13,336 bases of DNA from Prevotellaceae bacterium (GCA_021204885.1 JAJPYP010000024.1:1-13336), one strand, 5' to 3'. Counted from the first letter of the stretch, positions 1-7,129 are shown. A program made the numbers and translations. Notes: generated by a model from the letters alone, not told the origin.

Positions 1-45
1 CCTTGCCTCTGCATACGCATACTGCTCTTTGGTAATCTCTTCCAT
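1..45 (-). CDS. Start of a minus-strand gene cut by the left edge (possibly HigA-like antitoxin)
   Basis: Only the first 15 codons are present. They read MEEITKEQYAYAEAR from an ATG at 45-43, and the frame is still open at the left edge. An AAGAG sits directly before the ATG, and an in-frame TAA at 60-58 upstream leaves no other start. The opening resembles, from memory, the N-terminus of Bacteroides HigA-type helix-turn-helix antitoxins, which begin with a similar acidic E-x-I-T-K-E-x-Y segment before the DNA-binding domain. No helix-turn-helix is visible because the gene leaves the window. No toxin-like ORF lies directly upstream on this strand (46-280), where a HigB would normally be. Family is a guess; that a gene starts here is more likely than not. 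Confidence 0.4.
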   Translation of the reverse strand, partial: MEEITKEQYAYAEAR

Positions 46-72
46 CTCTTCAAACGCTTATACGGTACGGAA

Positions 73-91
73 GTCGGCTTTGACGTCCGAC
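73..91. repeat. Short inverted repeat upstream of the left-edge gene
   Basis: GTCGG at 73-77 is matched by CCGAC at 87-91 across a 9-base spacer, 28 bp upstream of the minus-strand ATG at 45. It could be an operator for the left-edge gene, which would fit an autoregulated antitoxin. A T-rich run follows on the plus strand (95-98), so a hairpin terminator is the alternative, but no plus-strand gene ends here. Confidence 0.3.
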
Positions 92-142
92 AGGCTTTTC
101 CCCGTTTTTATTCGGGTACTGACACACCCTCCCCTCAAATAA

Positions 143-170
143 TGAGCCAAAGTGAGCCAAATTGAGCCAA
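143..170. repeat. Three TGAGCCAA repeats with exact 10-bp phasing
   Basis: TGAGCCAA occurs at 143-150, 153-160 and 163-170, each followed by two variable bases. The period of 10 bp is about one helical turn, so all three copies present the same DNA face. The array ends 19 bp before a TATCTTTG -7 box at 190-197, so it covers the region where an upstream activator or a -33-blocking repressor would bind. The array is seen directly; the binding role is inferred. Confidence 0.65.
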
Positions 171-189
171 TGGCGGGGGCGGGGTTTCG

Positions 190-197
190 TATCTTTG
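190..197 (+). promoter_or_regulatory. Bacteroidota -7 box (TATCTTTG) driving the small ORF region
   Basis: TATCTTTG matches the Bacteroidota TAnnTTTG consensus exactly. No good TTTG -33 element lies 19-21 bp upstream; that space is GC-rich and adjoins the phased TGAGCCAA repeats. Transcription from here would give a leader of about 100 nt before the ATG at 306, or about 75 nt before the ATG at 280. Confidence 0.5.
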
Positions 198-305
198 CAT
201 GGTAGGTCTACAGCGTGTGCCTTTAATCGGGACACTCGAATTAAACAACTTATTATTAACCTTTTAGAACCTTATCATTATGCCTGAAGCTTATAAAGCA
301 AGTAA

Positions 306-473
306 ATGGACGAAAGCTTTCATACATTACAGAAACGTTATATAATTGCGGCATTGAACGATTACCATGAATTGGAACGGATTGAGAAAGAAAGCCGTGG
401 AACACGCTTTATGATAGCTATGAGATGTAAAGTATCATCCATAGAGAAACATTGTGAGATTTTCCGCCAATAA
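306..473 (+). CDS. Small hypothetical protein, 55 aa
   Basis: The ORF runs from the ATG at 306 to a TAA at 471 and encodes 55 residues starting MDESFHTLQKRYIIAAL. I do not recognise a family. The product is charged and helix-prone, with an acidic and basic run (HELERIEKESRGTRF) at about residues 21-35 and two cysteines at about residues 42 and 50. There is no signal peptide or membrane segment. Its codons look like ordinary AT-rich Bacteroidota coding sequence, unlike the GC-rich genes to the right. The ribosome-binding site is weak (AAAGCAAG at 296-303). It lies downstream of the 190-197 -7 box and 70 bp before the peptidase gene. An overlapping frame from 280 ends at 345. It may be intact or the remnant of a decayed accessory gene. 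Confidence 0.45.
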   Translation: MDESFHTLQKRYIIAALNDYHELERIEKESRGTRFMIAMRCKVSSIEKHCEIFRQ

Positions 474-510
474 TCGCCCTTATTATGCGGCGTGGTAGAA
501 ACAAAATGTG

Positions 511-518
511 TATCTTCG
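511..518 (+). promoter_or_regulatory. dpp5: Probable -7 box (TATCTTCG) of the peptidase gene
   Basis: TATCTTCG differs from TAnnTTTG at one position and lies 26 bp before the ATG at 544. It would give a leader of roughly 20 nt. No clear -33 TTTG is visible. An AAGGAG at 537-542 is only one base from the ATG, too close for a classical Shine-Dalgarno. Initiation therefore probably does not rely on it. Confidence 0.35.
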
Positions 519-543
519 CTGACGGAACAAAAAAGCAAGGAGT

Positions 544-2652
544 ATGAAACATTCAAAACTATGGATTATGGCAGCAACCATTCTGTTGGCGGGCTGTGGC
601 GGGAATGGCCATGGCGATGACGGGAAGACGCTCATCGGGCGCTCTGACATCCGCATAGAGAGCCACCGCATGACACCCGAGGCGCTTTGGGCGATGGGGC
701 GTATAGGCACGCCGGTGGTCTCGCCCGACGGAGCGCAGGTAGTCTATCCCGTGACTTACTACAGCGTAGAGGCCAACAAAAGCAACACGGAACTCTATGT
801 AATGGCGGCCGATGGCGGCGACAACCGGCAGCTTACCCACACGGCCGCACACGAGAGCGACCCGGCTTGGATCAAGGAGGGAACGAAACTGGCTTACTTG
901 AGTGATGAAAGCGGATCGAACCAAGTGTGGGAGATGAACCCGGACGGCACGGGCCGCAAGCAAATCACCACTTATGACGGCGACATCGAGGGTTTCGCCT
1001 TCTCGCCCGACGGCACGAAGCTGCTCTTCATCGCCGAGGTGAAGACCGTGGAGACTACCGCCCGGAAGTATCCCGACCTGCCCAAGGCGAGCGGACGCAT
1101 CATTACCGACTTGATGTACAAGCATTGGGACGAATGGGTGACGGGCGCACCCCACCCCTTTGTGGCCGACTTCGACGGTGCGGGCATCGCCAATGTGCAG
1201 GACCTGTTGGAGGGCGAGCCTTACGAAAGCCCCATGAGGCCCGACGGGGGCATGGAGCAGCTGGCATGGAGCCCCGACTCGAAACAGATAGCCTACACTT
1301 GCCGCAAGAAGACGGGCATGGCGTATGCGCTCTCCACCAACTCGGACATCTATCTCTATGATATAGCCACCAAGGAGACCACGGATATCACTCCGGAGAA
1401 CATGGGCTACGACACCAACCCGCAGTACTCGCCCGACGGTCGCTACATCGCGTGGCTCAGCATGGAGCGCGACGGGTATGAGTCGGACTTGAACCGCCTC
1501 TTCGTCATGGACTTGCAGACTGGCCAGAAGCGCTTCGCAAGCCGGGCGTTCGAGTCGAATGTGGATGCCTTCGTGTGGAACGGCGATGCCCACAGTATCT
1601 ACTTCACGGGCGTTTGGCACGGCACCACACAGATTTACCGTATCGACTTGGAGGAGGACGACCGGCTGACACAGCTTACCGAGGGCGTGCACGACTACGC
1701 CTCGCTTGCCTTGTGTGGAAAGCAGTTAGTAGCCATGCGCCACTCCATGAGCATGGGCGACGAGATCTATGCGGTAAACACCCAAGGGGACGAGGGGACG
1801 TATGCCGATGCCCGTCAGCTCACCCATGAGAACCAAGCCATCTACGACCAGTTGGAGCCGGGACGTGTGGAGGAGCGGTGGATTACCACCACCGATGGCA
1901 AGCAGATGCTCACGTGGGTCATCTATCCGCCACAATTCGACGCCTCGAAGAAGTACCCCACCCTACTCTATTGCGAAGGGGGACCACAAAGCGCCGTGAG
2001 CCAGTTCTGGAGCTATCGTTGGAACTTCCAGATCATGGCGGCCAACGACTACATCATCGTGGCGCCTTGCCGCCGGGGCATGCCGGGCTTCGGCGTGGAG
2101 TGGAACGAACAGATAAGCGGCGACTATGGCGGGCAGTGCATGCGCGACTACCTCACCGCCATCGACGAGGTGGCCAAGGAGCCTTACGTGGACAAGGACC
2201 ATTTGGGCTGCGTGGGTGCCAGCTTCGGCGGCTTCTCGGTTTACTGGCTGGCCGGACACCACGACAAGCGCTTCAAGGCGTTCATCGCCCACGACGGCAT
2301 CTTCAACATGGAGATGCAATACTTGGAGACGGAAGAGATGTGGTTTGCCAACTGGGACATGGGCGGCGCCTATTGGGAGAAGGACAACGCCACGGCGCAA
2401 CGCACCTTCGCCAACTCGCCCCACCGTTTTGTGGACAAGTGGGACACGCCCATCTTGTGCATACACGGCGAGCGCGACTACCGTATCTTGGCCAACCAAG
2501 CCATGGCCGCCTTCAACGCCGCCACCCTGCGCGGCATACCCGCCGAGCTGCTTGTCTTTCCCGACGAGAACCACTGGGTGTTGAAGCCGCAGAACGGCGT
2601 GCTGTGGCAACGCACCTTCTTCGAGTGGCTTGACAAGTGGTTGAAGCCTTGA
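544..2652 (+). CDS. dpp5: S9 family dipeptidyl peptidase, DPP5-like lipoprotein
   Basis: This 702-aa serine exopeptidase should release dipeptides from peptides in the periplasm or at the outer membrane, feeding amino-acid-fermenting metabolism. A lipoprotein signal is clear: a KHSK n-region, a short hydrophobic stretch and the lipobox L-A-G-C with Cys18. The start at 544 is kept because the next Met (residue 9) would lose the positive n-region. Residues of about 40-430 form the seven-bladed propeller, with repeated SPDG/SPDS strands. The C-terminal alpha/beta hydrolase holds the triad: Ser560 in GASFGGF, Asp645 in GERDYR and His677 in DENHW. Stretches such as ITDLMYKHWDEWV, NEQISGDYGGQ and VYWLAGHHDKRF are close to P. 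gingivalis DPP5 as I recall it, which favours small or hydrophobic P1 residues. Family assignment is firm; exact specificity is inferred. The gene stops one base before the convergent pspC stop. Confidence 0.93.
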   Translation: MKHSKLWIMAATILLAGCGGNGHGDDGKTLIGRSDIRIESHRMTPEALWAMGRIGTPVVSPDGAQVVYPVTYYSVEANKSNTELYVMAADGGDNRQLTHTAAHESDPAWIKEGTKLAYLSDESGSNQVWEMNPDGTGRKQITTYDGDIEGFAFSPDGTKLLFIAEVKTVETTARKYPDLPKASGRIITDLMYKHWDEWVTGAPHPFVADFDGAGIANVQDLLEGEPYESPMRPDGGMEQLAWSPDSKQIAYTCRKKTGMAYALSTNSDIYLYDIATKETTDITPENMGYDTNPQYSPDGRYIAWLSMERDGYESDLNRLFVMDLQTGQKRFASRAFESNVDAFVWNGDAHSIYFTGVWHGTTQIYRIDLEEDDRLTQLTEGVHDYASLALCGKQLVAMRHSMSMGDEIYAVNTQGDEGTYADARQLTHENQAIYDQLEPGRVEERWITTTDGKQMLTWVIYPPQFDASKKYPTLLYCEGGPQSAVSQFWSYRWNFQIMAANDYIIVAPCRRGMPGFGVEWNEQISGDYGGQCMRDYLTAIDEVAKEPYVDKDHLGCVGASFGGFSVYWLAGHHDKRFKAFIAHDGIFNMEMQYLETEEMWFANWDMGGAYWEKDNATAQRTFANSPHRFVDKWDTPILCIHGERDYRILANQAMAAFNAATLRGIPAELLVFPDENHWVLKPQNGVLWQRTFFEWLDKWLKP

Positions 2653-2653
2653 C

Positions 2654-3862
2654 CTAAAAGAACCGTCCCAAGGGCCAGCCGCCGCCCGTCACGTACTTGT
2701 GCAGGGTGGAGAAGAGGTCGGCATGCAGCATGACGCAGGTGCCGAACACGATGATGGCCACGAGCCAAAGGATGACCATGGCCCACTTGAGCCACGTGGC
2801 TACCGGCCGCCAACGGAAGAGCCTCGAAAGGATGGCCCATACCAAGCCGATGAGCGGGATGGCCACGATCAAGATGGCTGCCGTAACAAGGATGATGGCG
2901 GGCGCCGCCGCAAGCGAGAAGAGATGGAACGGCAAGGGAATGAGCGAGAAGAGCGTGGCACCGCCCCCTACGGCCAACGCGATGACCGAGCAGAGCAACA
3001 CCACGAAGACGATGCCCAAGCCCAACAGCAGCGGGCAGCAGAGCACCACGAGCAGCACAAGGCAGGCTTTCAATATCCAGCCTATAACGGCGGTGAGCCC
3101 GTCGCCTATCTTCTGGAGCGTGGTGCGTGTCTTCTTGTCGGCAAGGCAACCGGTGACGCTCTGCCCGATGCTTTCCATGGTGACGGGCTTGCCCTGCATG
3201 CTTAACTTCTGGGCGGCGGTATGGGCCAAGGGGATGATGAGCCAGCACACGAGATAGACGGGCACCAAGATGCCGTGGCCTGCAATGAGGATTACCACCA
3301 AGAGCAGCCGCAACAGCGTGGCGTTCCAGCCCAAGTAGCAGGCCAAGCCGCCGATAACGCCTCCCAAGATGCGGTCGTCGGGGTTGCGGAAGAGCTTTCT
3401 GTGGGCTTTCGGGGCGGTACCGTCGGCAATGGTTGAGGTGCCGCCGCCACTGTTTGAAGTAGTGTTTGCGTTTGTACTGTCGGCCGCTGTATCGCCGGCA
3501 GGGGAAGCGCCGGTTAACGTGTCGCCGTCCGTGGCGTCGGCACGAGGGGAAGCCTCGGCATCGGTGTAGATAGAAGCGGTATGGTAATCGTCGTCGCCGT
3601 CGTCCTCCATCTCCTCGGGTCGGCCCAAGCAACGTATCACCTCCTCTACCATGCCAAGGGTGATGACGCGCTCCCCGCCTTCCACCCGCTGGGCGAACAA
3701 CTCGGAGACGCGCCGCTCTATATCGTCTACTATCTCGTCGCCGCCGGTCTCGCGCCCGAAGTGCGCTTTCAAGTTCTGCAAGTAGGTGTCGAGCAGGTGA
3801 AAGGCATCTATGTCGATGTAATAGACGGTGCCTCCCAAATTCACGGTCAATGTCTTTTTCAT
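2654..3862 (-). CDS. PspC-domain inner-membrane protein
   Basis: The 402-aa protein has three parts. Residues 1-88 form a soluble N-terminal domain starting MKKTLTVNLGGTVYYIDIDAF, of the kind found ahead of PspC in Bacteroidota. Residues of about 89-152 are an acidic, Thr/Ser/Ala-rich low-complexity linker. Residues of about 154-215 are the PspC domain (KLFRNPDDRILGGVIGGLACYLG, then two hydrophobic segments). Further membrane segments lie at about 258-300, 315-346 and 357-378. PspC proteins act in envelope stress sensing and the phage-shock response; in this phylum the partner proteins are poorly known. The gene follows padR by 29 bp on the same strand, an operon in which PadR likely controls PspC level. 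An AAGAGA precedes the ATG. Its 3' end meets dpp5 with one base between stops. Confidence 0.85.
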   Translation of the reverse strand: MKKTLTVNLGGTVYYIDIDAFHLLDTYLQNLKAHFGRETGGDEIVDDIERRVSELFAQRVEGGERVITLGMVEEVIRCLGRPEEMEDDGDDDYHTASIYTDAEASPRADATDGDTLTGASPAGDTAADSTNANTTSNSGGGTSTIADGTAPKAHRKLFRNPDDRILGGVIGGLACYLGWNATLLRLLLVVILIAGHGILVPVYLVCWLIIPLAHTAAQKLSMQGKPVTMESIGQSVTGCLADKKTRTTLQKIGDGLTAVIGWILKACLVLLVVLCCPLLLGLGIVFVVLLCSVIALAVGGGATLFSLIPLPFHLFSLAAAPAIILVTAAILIVAIPLIGLVWAILSRLFRWRPVATWLKWAMVILWLVAIIVFGTCVMLHADLFSTLHKYVTGGGWPLGRFF

Positions 3863-3891
3863 TGTTATCTCTTATTAATGACGGTTAATGG

Positions 3892-4254
3892 TTAAATGGC
3901 CACGGCATCCCTTCCGGGAGCCGGCAACAAAGGACGGCTGATGCGGGCGACCGTATCGACCAACTCCTGCCAGGAACTCTCGAGCTCATGCAGGAAGGCC
4001 TCCCCCTTAGGGGTAAGGCGGTAGTACTTGCGCGGCGGCCCTTGGGTGGACTCCACCCACTCGTAACCTAATAAGTCATCGTTCTTCAAGCGCGTCAAAA
4101 GAGGATAGAGGGTGCCCTCCACCACAATGAGCCGCGCCTCTTTCAGCTTGTAGATAATGTCGGAAGCGTAGGCCGCCTCGCGGTGAAGCAGCAGCAACAC
4201 GCAGTATTCCAACATGCCTTTGCGCATCTGTGATTTCACGTTGTTTACATCCAT
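3892..4254 (-). CDS. PadR family transcriptional regulator
   Basis: The 120-aa protein is a winged-helix repressor. Residues 8-85 carry the PadR fold: RKGMLEYCVLLLL helix, DIIYKLKEA recognition region, VEGTLYPLLTRL (the highly conserved PadR segment) and the wing GPPRKYYRLTPKG. The C-terminal helix (about 86-105) would form the dimer interface, as in short subfamily-2 PadRs. I place the start at ATG 4254 (MDVNNVK). A longer GTG-initiated frame from 4290 would overlap the -7 box at 4290-4297, leaving no leader. A 21-bp palindrome just upstream is the likely operator, giving autorepression of padR-pspC. The ligand or signal is unknown. Family assignment is firm. Confidence 0.9.
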   Translation of the reverse strand: MDVNNVKSQMRKGMLEYCVLLLLHREAAYASDIIYKLKEARLIVVEGTLYPLLTRLKNDDLLGYEWVESTQGPPRKYYRLTPKGEAFLHELESSWQELVDTVARISRPLLPAPGRDAVAI

Positions 4255-4289
4255 GCTTTCTTTGAATAATCGGGTCGATAACGACGGCA

Positions 4290-4297
4290 CAAAGGTA
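4290..4297 (-). promoter_or_regulatory. -7 box of the padR-pspC operon
   Basis: On the minus strand this reads TACCTTTG, an exact TAnnTTTG match. Its distance to the ATG at 4254 gives a leader of about 30 nt. A minus-strand TTTG lies 25 bp upstream, inside the palindrome; this is longer than the usual 19-21 bp, so the -33 element is uncertain. Confidence 0.55.
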
Positions 4298-4307
4298 TTT
4301 ATTACCT

Positions 4308-4338
4308 AAGTACCTTGTATTACAAAGTACCTTGTATT
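4308..4338. promoter_or_regulatory. Putative PadR operator: palindrome within a direct repeat
   Basis: AAGTACCTTGTATT occurs twice, at 4308-4321 and 4325-4338, 17 bp apart. Between them a 21-bp dyad spans 4310-4330, centred on 4320, with halves TACCTTGTA and TACAAAGTA and 9 of 10 base pairs matching. It starts 13 bp upstream of the padR -7 box and ends 53 bp upstream of the -7 box of the divergent corrin operon. Position and symmetry fit autoregulation by the adjacent PadR. Any effect on the corrin operon is speculative. Confidence 0.6.
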
Positions 4339-4382
4339 TTGATTATTTAACTTCGATGCCATGCAGATGTACGATTTTGTGC

Positions 4383-4390
4383 TAACTTTG
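4383..4390 (+). promoter_or_regulatory. -7 box of the cobalamin biosynthesis operon
   Basis: TAACTTTG matches TAnnTTTG and lies 29 bp before the ATG at 4420. The implied leader is only about 20-25 nt. No TTTG lies at the right -33 spacing. The leader is too short to hold a cobalamin riboswitch, which needs roughly 200 nt. Confidence 0.5.
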
Positions 4391-4419
4391 CCACACAATC
4401 CATACAAAGAGCGAGTGGT

Positions 4420-5832
4420 ATGAATCGACCCGAGATTATCGTAGCCGGCATAGGCCCCGGCAGTGAGGAGCAGCTCACGCCGGCGGTGTGCCGTGCCCTG
4501 CAAAGAGCCGATGTGGTGGTGGGCTACAAATACTATTTCCGTTTTATCCGTCCCTATCTGCAAGAAGGAACCGTGTGCGTGGATACGGGCATGAGGCAGG
4601 AGCGCGAGCGGGCGGCCGAGGCTTTCCGCCGGGCCGAAGAGGGCAAGAGGGTGTGCGTCATCAGTTCGGGCGACGCGGGCATCTACGGCATGGCACCGCT
4701 GCTGTATGAGATGCGGCAGGAACTGGGCAGCAAGGTGCCGATTACCTCCCTGCCGGGCATCAGCGCCTTCCAAATGGCGGCCTCGCTATTGGGCGCTCCC
4801 ATCGGCCACGACTTCTGCGTCATCTCGCTCTCCGACCTCATGACCCCCTGGGAAGTGATTGAGCGACGCATCGTAGCCGCGGCCCGGGCTGACTTCGTCA
4901 CCGCCGTGTACAACCCCAAAAGCGATGGACGCTACTGGCAGCTCTACCGCCTCAAAGAGCTCTTCCTGCAAGCCGGCAGGGCGGCGGAAACGCCTGTGGG
5001 CTACGTGCGCCAAGCCGGCAGGGAGGAACAAGAAGTGCACACCACCACGTTGGCGGCGTTCAATCCCGAAGCGGTGGACATGCTCACGGTGGTGCTGATA
5101 GGCAACTCGCAGTCCTATCTGTGCGGGGACAACTTCATCACGCCGCGTGGCTACTACACCGAGGACGGCGAGGATGAGACAACCGGCAAGGGGCAGGCCA
5201 TTATGATACGCAGCTTCCGCACCATCGAGCAGGAGTTGCGCCATCCCGACATACCCTTGGACCGCAAGTGGGCGTTGCTGCACGCCATCCACACCACCGC
5301 CGACTTCGAGATGGAGGAGTTGCTTTACACCGACGAGAACGCGGTGTCCACCCTGTATGAGGGCATTGCGGCGGGGCGCATACGTACCATCGTGACCGAC
5401 GTGACCATGGTGGCCAGCGGCATCCGCAAGGGAGCGTTGGAGCGCTTGGGAGTTACGGTGAAGTGCTTCTTGAGCGATACCCGCGTAGCCGATATGGCGC
5501 AAGCCGAGGGCATCACGCGCACACAAGCGGGCATCCGCTTGGCAGTGGATGCGCATCCCGACGCGCTCTTCGCCTTCGGCAACGCGCCCACGGCTTTAAT
5601 GGAACTATGCGGGTTGATACGCAAAGGGAAAGCCCGTCCGGCAGGCATCATCGCGGCTCCCGTGGGGTTTGTACACGTGCGTGAGTCCAAGCAGATGGTC
5701 AAGCCTTTCACGGCCATTCCAAAGCTGATTATCGAAGGGCGCAAAGGGGGCAGCAGCTTGGCGGCCACGTTGGTGAACGCCATATTGTGCTATGACGATG
5801 CCGAGCGGTTGAAGCCGGGAAGGGATGTATAG
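4420..5832 (+). CDS. cbiHC: Fused CbiH (precorrin-3B C17-methyltransferase) and CbiC (precorrin-8X methylmutase)
   Basis: The 470-aa protein joins two enzymes of corrin synthesis. Residues 1-245 are a SAM-dependent CbiH/CobJ methyltransferase that methylates C17 and contracts the ring. Key motifs are GIGPG (11-15), SSGDAGIYGMA (82-92), LPGISAFQ (111-118) and YNPKS (164-168). Residues of about 262-470 are CbiC/CobH, which moves the C11 methyl to C12 to give cobyrinate. Its catalytic His is probably His291 in AIHTTADFE, with FGNAPTAL (386-393), APVGFVHVRESK (413-424) and KGGSSLAA (442-449). Single-domain relatives are about 240 and 210 aa, so both halves look complete. It is the first gene of a four-gene plus-strand operon, with AAAGAGCGAG before the ATG. 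The two activities are the first and last of the block encoded here, so the fusion does not join consecutive steps. Confidence 0.94.
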   Translation: MNRPEIIVAGIGPGSEEQLTPAVCRALQRADVVVGYKYYFRFIRPYLQEGTVCVDTGMRQERERAAEAFRRAEEGKRVCVISSGDAGIYGMAPLLYEMRQELGSKVPITSLPGISAFQMAASLLGAPIGHDFCVISLSDLMTPWEVIERRIVAAARADFVTAVYNPKSDGRYWQLYRLKELFLQAGRAAETPVGYVRQAGREEQEVHTTTLAAFNPEAVDMLTVVLIGNSQSYLCGDNFITPRGYYTEDGEDETTGKGQAIMIRSFRTIEQELRHPDIPLDRKWALLHAIHTTADFEMEELLYTDENAVSTLYEGIAAGRIRTIVTDVTMVASGIRKGALERLGVTVKCFLSDTRVADMAQAEGITRTQAGIRLAVDAHPDALFAFGNAPTALMELCGLIRKGKARPAGIIAAPVGFVHVRESKQMVKPFTAIPKLIIEGRKGGSSLAATLVNAILCYDDAERLKPGRDV

Positions 5833-5908
5833 AAAGCCTTGAAAGAAGAGAGGCGGATAGCCTGAATAGGAACATATAAACTGCGATAAAGGGAGTATAA
5901 TAAAGAGG

Positions 5909-7129
5909 ATGAAACGCTTTGTTATCATAGGCATGGACGACGGAGGGGCACCCGCCTTGCCGCCCGAAGCGTTGGAAGAGATTAGGAGAAGCCACTGCTT
6001 TTCAGGCGGCTTGCGGCACCATGAATTAGTATCGCCTCTGTTGCCTGAGGGTGCCGAGTGGATTCCCGTCACCGCCCCTTTGGATGCGGCTTTCGCCCGG
6101 TACGAAGAACTATTTGCCACTGCTGCGGATAACGGAAAGCCCGCGACCATCGTCCTTTTCACCTCCGGTGACCCCCTCTTCTTCGGCCTTGCCAATACCG
6201 TGAGACGCAAGCTGCCCGATGCGCGGTTGGTCATTTATCCCACGTTCCACTCCCTGCAACAGCTTGCCCACCGCTTTGCCTTGCCTTACGGCGACATGCG
6301 TGTGGTATCGCTCACGGGCCGTCCTTGGCAAGAGCTTGACAGGGCGCTGATGGAACGCACGCCTAAAATCGGCCTCTTGACCGACGGCGTACATACTCCA
6401 AACGCCATCGCCCGGCGCATGATAGCTTACGGTTACACCTGTTATACCCTATACGTGGGCGAGCGTTTGGGCCATCCCGAGAAGGAGCGCACTTACAAAC
6501 TGACGATGGAAGAAGCGGCTGACATGACCTTTCAACGCCCCAACTGCGTGCTGCTCTTCGCCACCATGACACCCCTGCCGCCGCGTCCCTTCGGCATCCC
6601 CGACGAACGCTTTGCCCTACTCGACAACCGCCCGCGCATGATCACCAAAGCCCCCACCCGCCTGCTGACGCTACAGGCATTGGAACTGCCAAGGCGTAAC
6701 GTATTCTGGGACATCGGCTTCTGCACCGGCTCTGTCTCCATCGAAGCCCGCCTGCAATTCCCACACCTTGCGGTCACGGCCTTTGAAGTGCGGCAAGAGG
6801 GAGCGGCGTTGATGCGTGAGAACAGCCGCCGCTTCGGCACGCCCGGCATCGAGACCGTTATAGGCGACTTCCTCGAAGCCGACACCGCCTGTCTGCCCCG
6901 CCCCGACGCTGTCTTTATCGGCGGACATGGCGGACGCTTGCCCGAGATACTCTCCAAGGCAAGCCGATGCCTGCAACCCGGCGGATGCATCGTGTTCAAC
7001 GCCGTTTCCGAGGCGGGCAAGGCCTTGTTCCTTGAAGGAGCCGCCGCCGCCGGCCTGCGCGTGCAACCCGCTCTACACGTAGCCATAAACGATTACAACC
7101 CCATAGACATCATGAAAGCCCTGTTATGA
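5909..7129 (+). CDS. cbiET: Fused CbiE-CbiT (precorrin-6B C5,15-methyltransferase, decarboxylating; CobL)
   Basis: The 406-aa protein adds methyls at C5 and C15 of the corrin ring and removes the C12 acetate carboxyl, converting (cobalt-)precorrin-6B to precorrin-8. Residues 1-225 are CbiE, a class III SAM methyltransferase with FTSGDPLFFG (84-93) and LTDGVHTPNAIA (157-168). Its N-terminal loop reads GMDDGG (8-13) instead of the common GIGPGG. Residues of about 240-406 are CbiT, a Rossmann methyltransferase with WDIGFCTGSVSIEA (267-280), the acidic end of strand 2 at AFEV (291-294) and FIGGHGG (336-342). The length matches CobL of other bacteria, about 400-430 aa. An AAAGAGG precedes the ATG. 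The 76-bp gap from cbiHC shows no terminator, and the stop overlaps the next start in ATGA, so translation is probably coupled. Confidence 0.93.
   Translation: MKRFVIIGMDDGGAPALPPEALEEIRRSHCFSGGLRHHELVSPLLPEGAEWIPVTAPLDAAFARYEELFATAADNGKPATIVLFTSGDPLFFGLANTVRRKLPDARLVIYPTFHSLQQLAHRFALPYGDMRVVSLTGRPWQELDRALMERTPKIGLLTDGVHTPNAIARRMIAYGYTCYTLYVGERLGHPEKERTYKLTMEEAADMTFQRPNCVLLFATMTPLPPRPFGIPDERFALLDNRPRMITKAPTRLLTLQALELPRRNVFWDIGFCTGSVSIEARLQFPHLAVTAFEVRQEGAALMRENSRRFGTPGIETVIGDFLEADTACLPRPDAVFIGGHGGRLPEILSKASRCLQPGGCIVFNAVSEAGKALFLEGAAAAGLRVQPALHVAINDYNPIDIMKALL

Noticed and set aside
100..116. CCCG/CGGG short inverted repeat with a T-rich loop
   Set aside because: Only four base pairs with an eight-base loop and no gene ending nearby; too weak to call a terminator.
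50..235. 61-codon minus-strand frame in the left intergenic strip
   Set aside because: No motif, no ribosome-binding site, and it runs across the phased repeats and the plus-strand promoter; not a HigB-like toxin for the left-edge gene.
559..1692. Long minus-strand open frame (377 codons) opposite dpp5
   Set aside because: It is antisense to a firmly identified S9 peptidase, shows no recognisable motif, and long antisense frames are expected in GC-rich coding DNA.
1878..2633. Plus-strand 251-codon frame inside dpp5
   Set aside because: A frame-shifted shadow of the alpha/beta hydrolase domain with Arg/His-rich sequence and no domain.
2478..3632. Minus-strand open frame (384 codons) spanning the dpp5 end and pspC
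   Set aside because: It is a shifted frame of pspC with Arg/His-rich low-quality sequence and no motif, crossing into the antisense of dpp5.
4255..4290. Extended N-terminus of PadR from a GTG at 4290
   Set aside because: It would place the start codon inside the -7 box at 4290-4297, and the added 12 residues match nothing typical of PadR; the ATG at 4254 fits the family.
5833..5908. 76-bp gap between cbiHC and cbiET as a possible internal promoter or RNA element
   Set aside because: No TAnnTTTG box, hairpin with T-run or conserved element was seen; it looks like a plain AT-rich spacer with a ribosome-binding site.
5991..5997. GCCACTG, the core of a cobalamin riboswitch B12 box
   Set aside because: It lies inside the cbiET coding region near its start, with none of the surrounding riboswitch helices visible; a 7-base match by chance in GC-rich coding DNA is expected.
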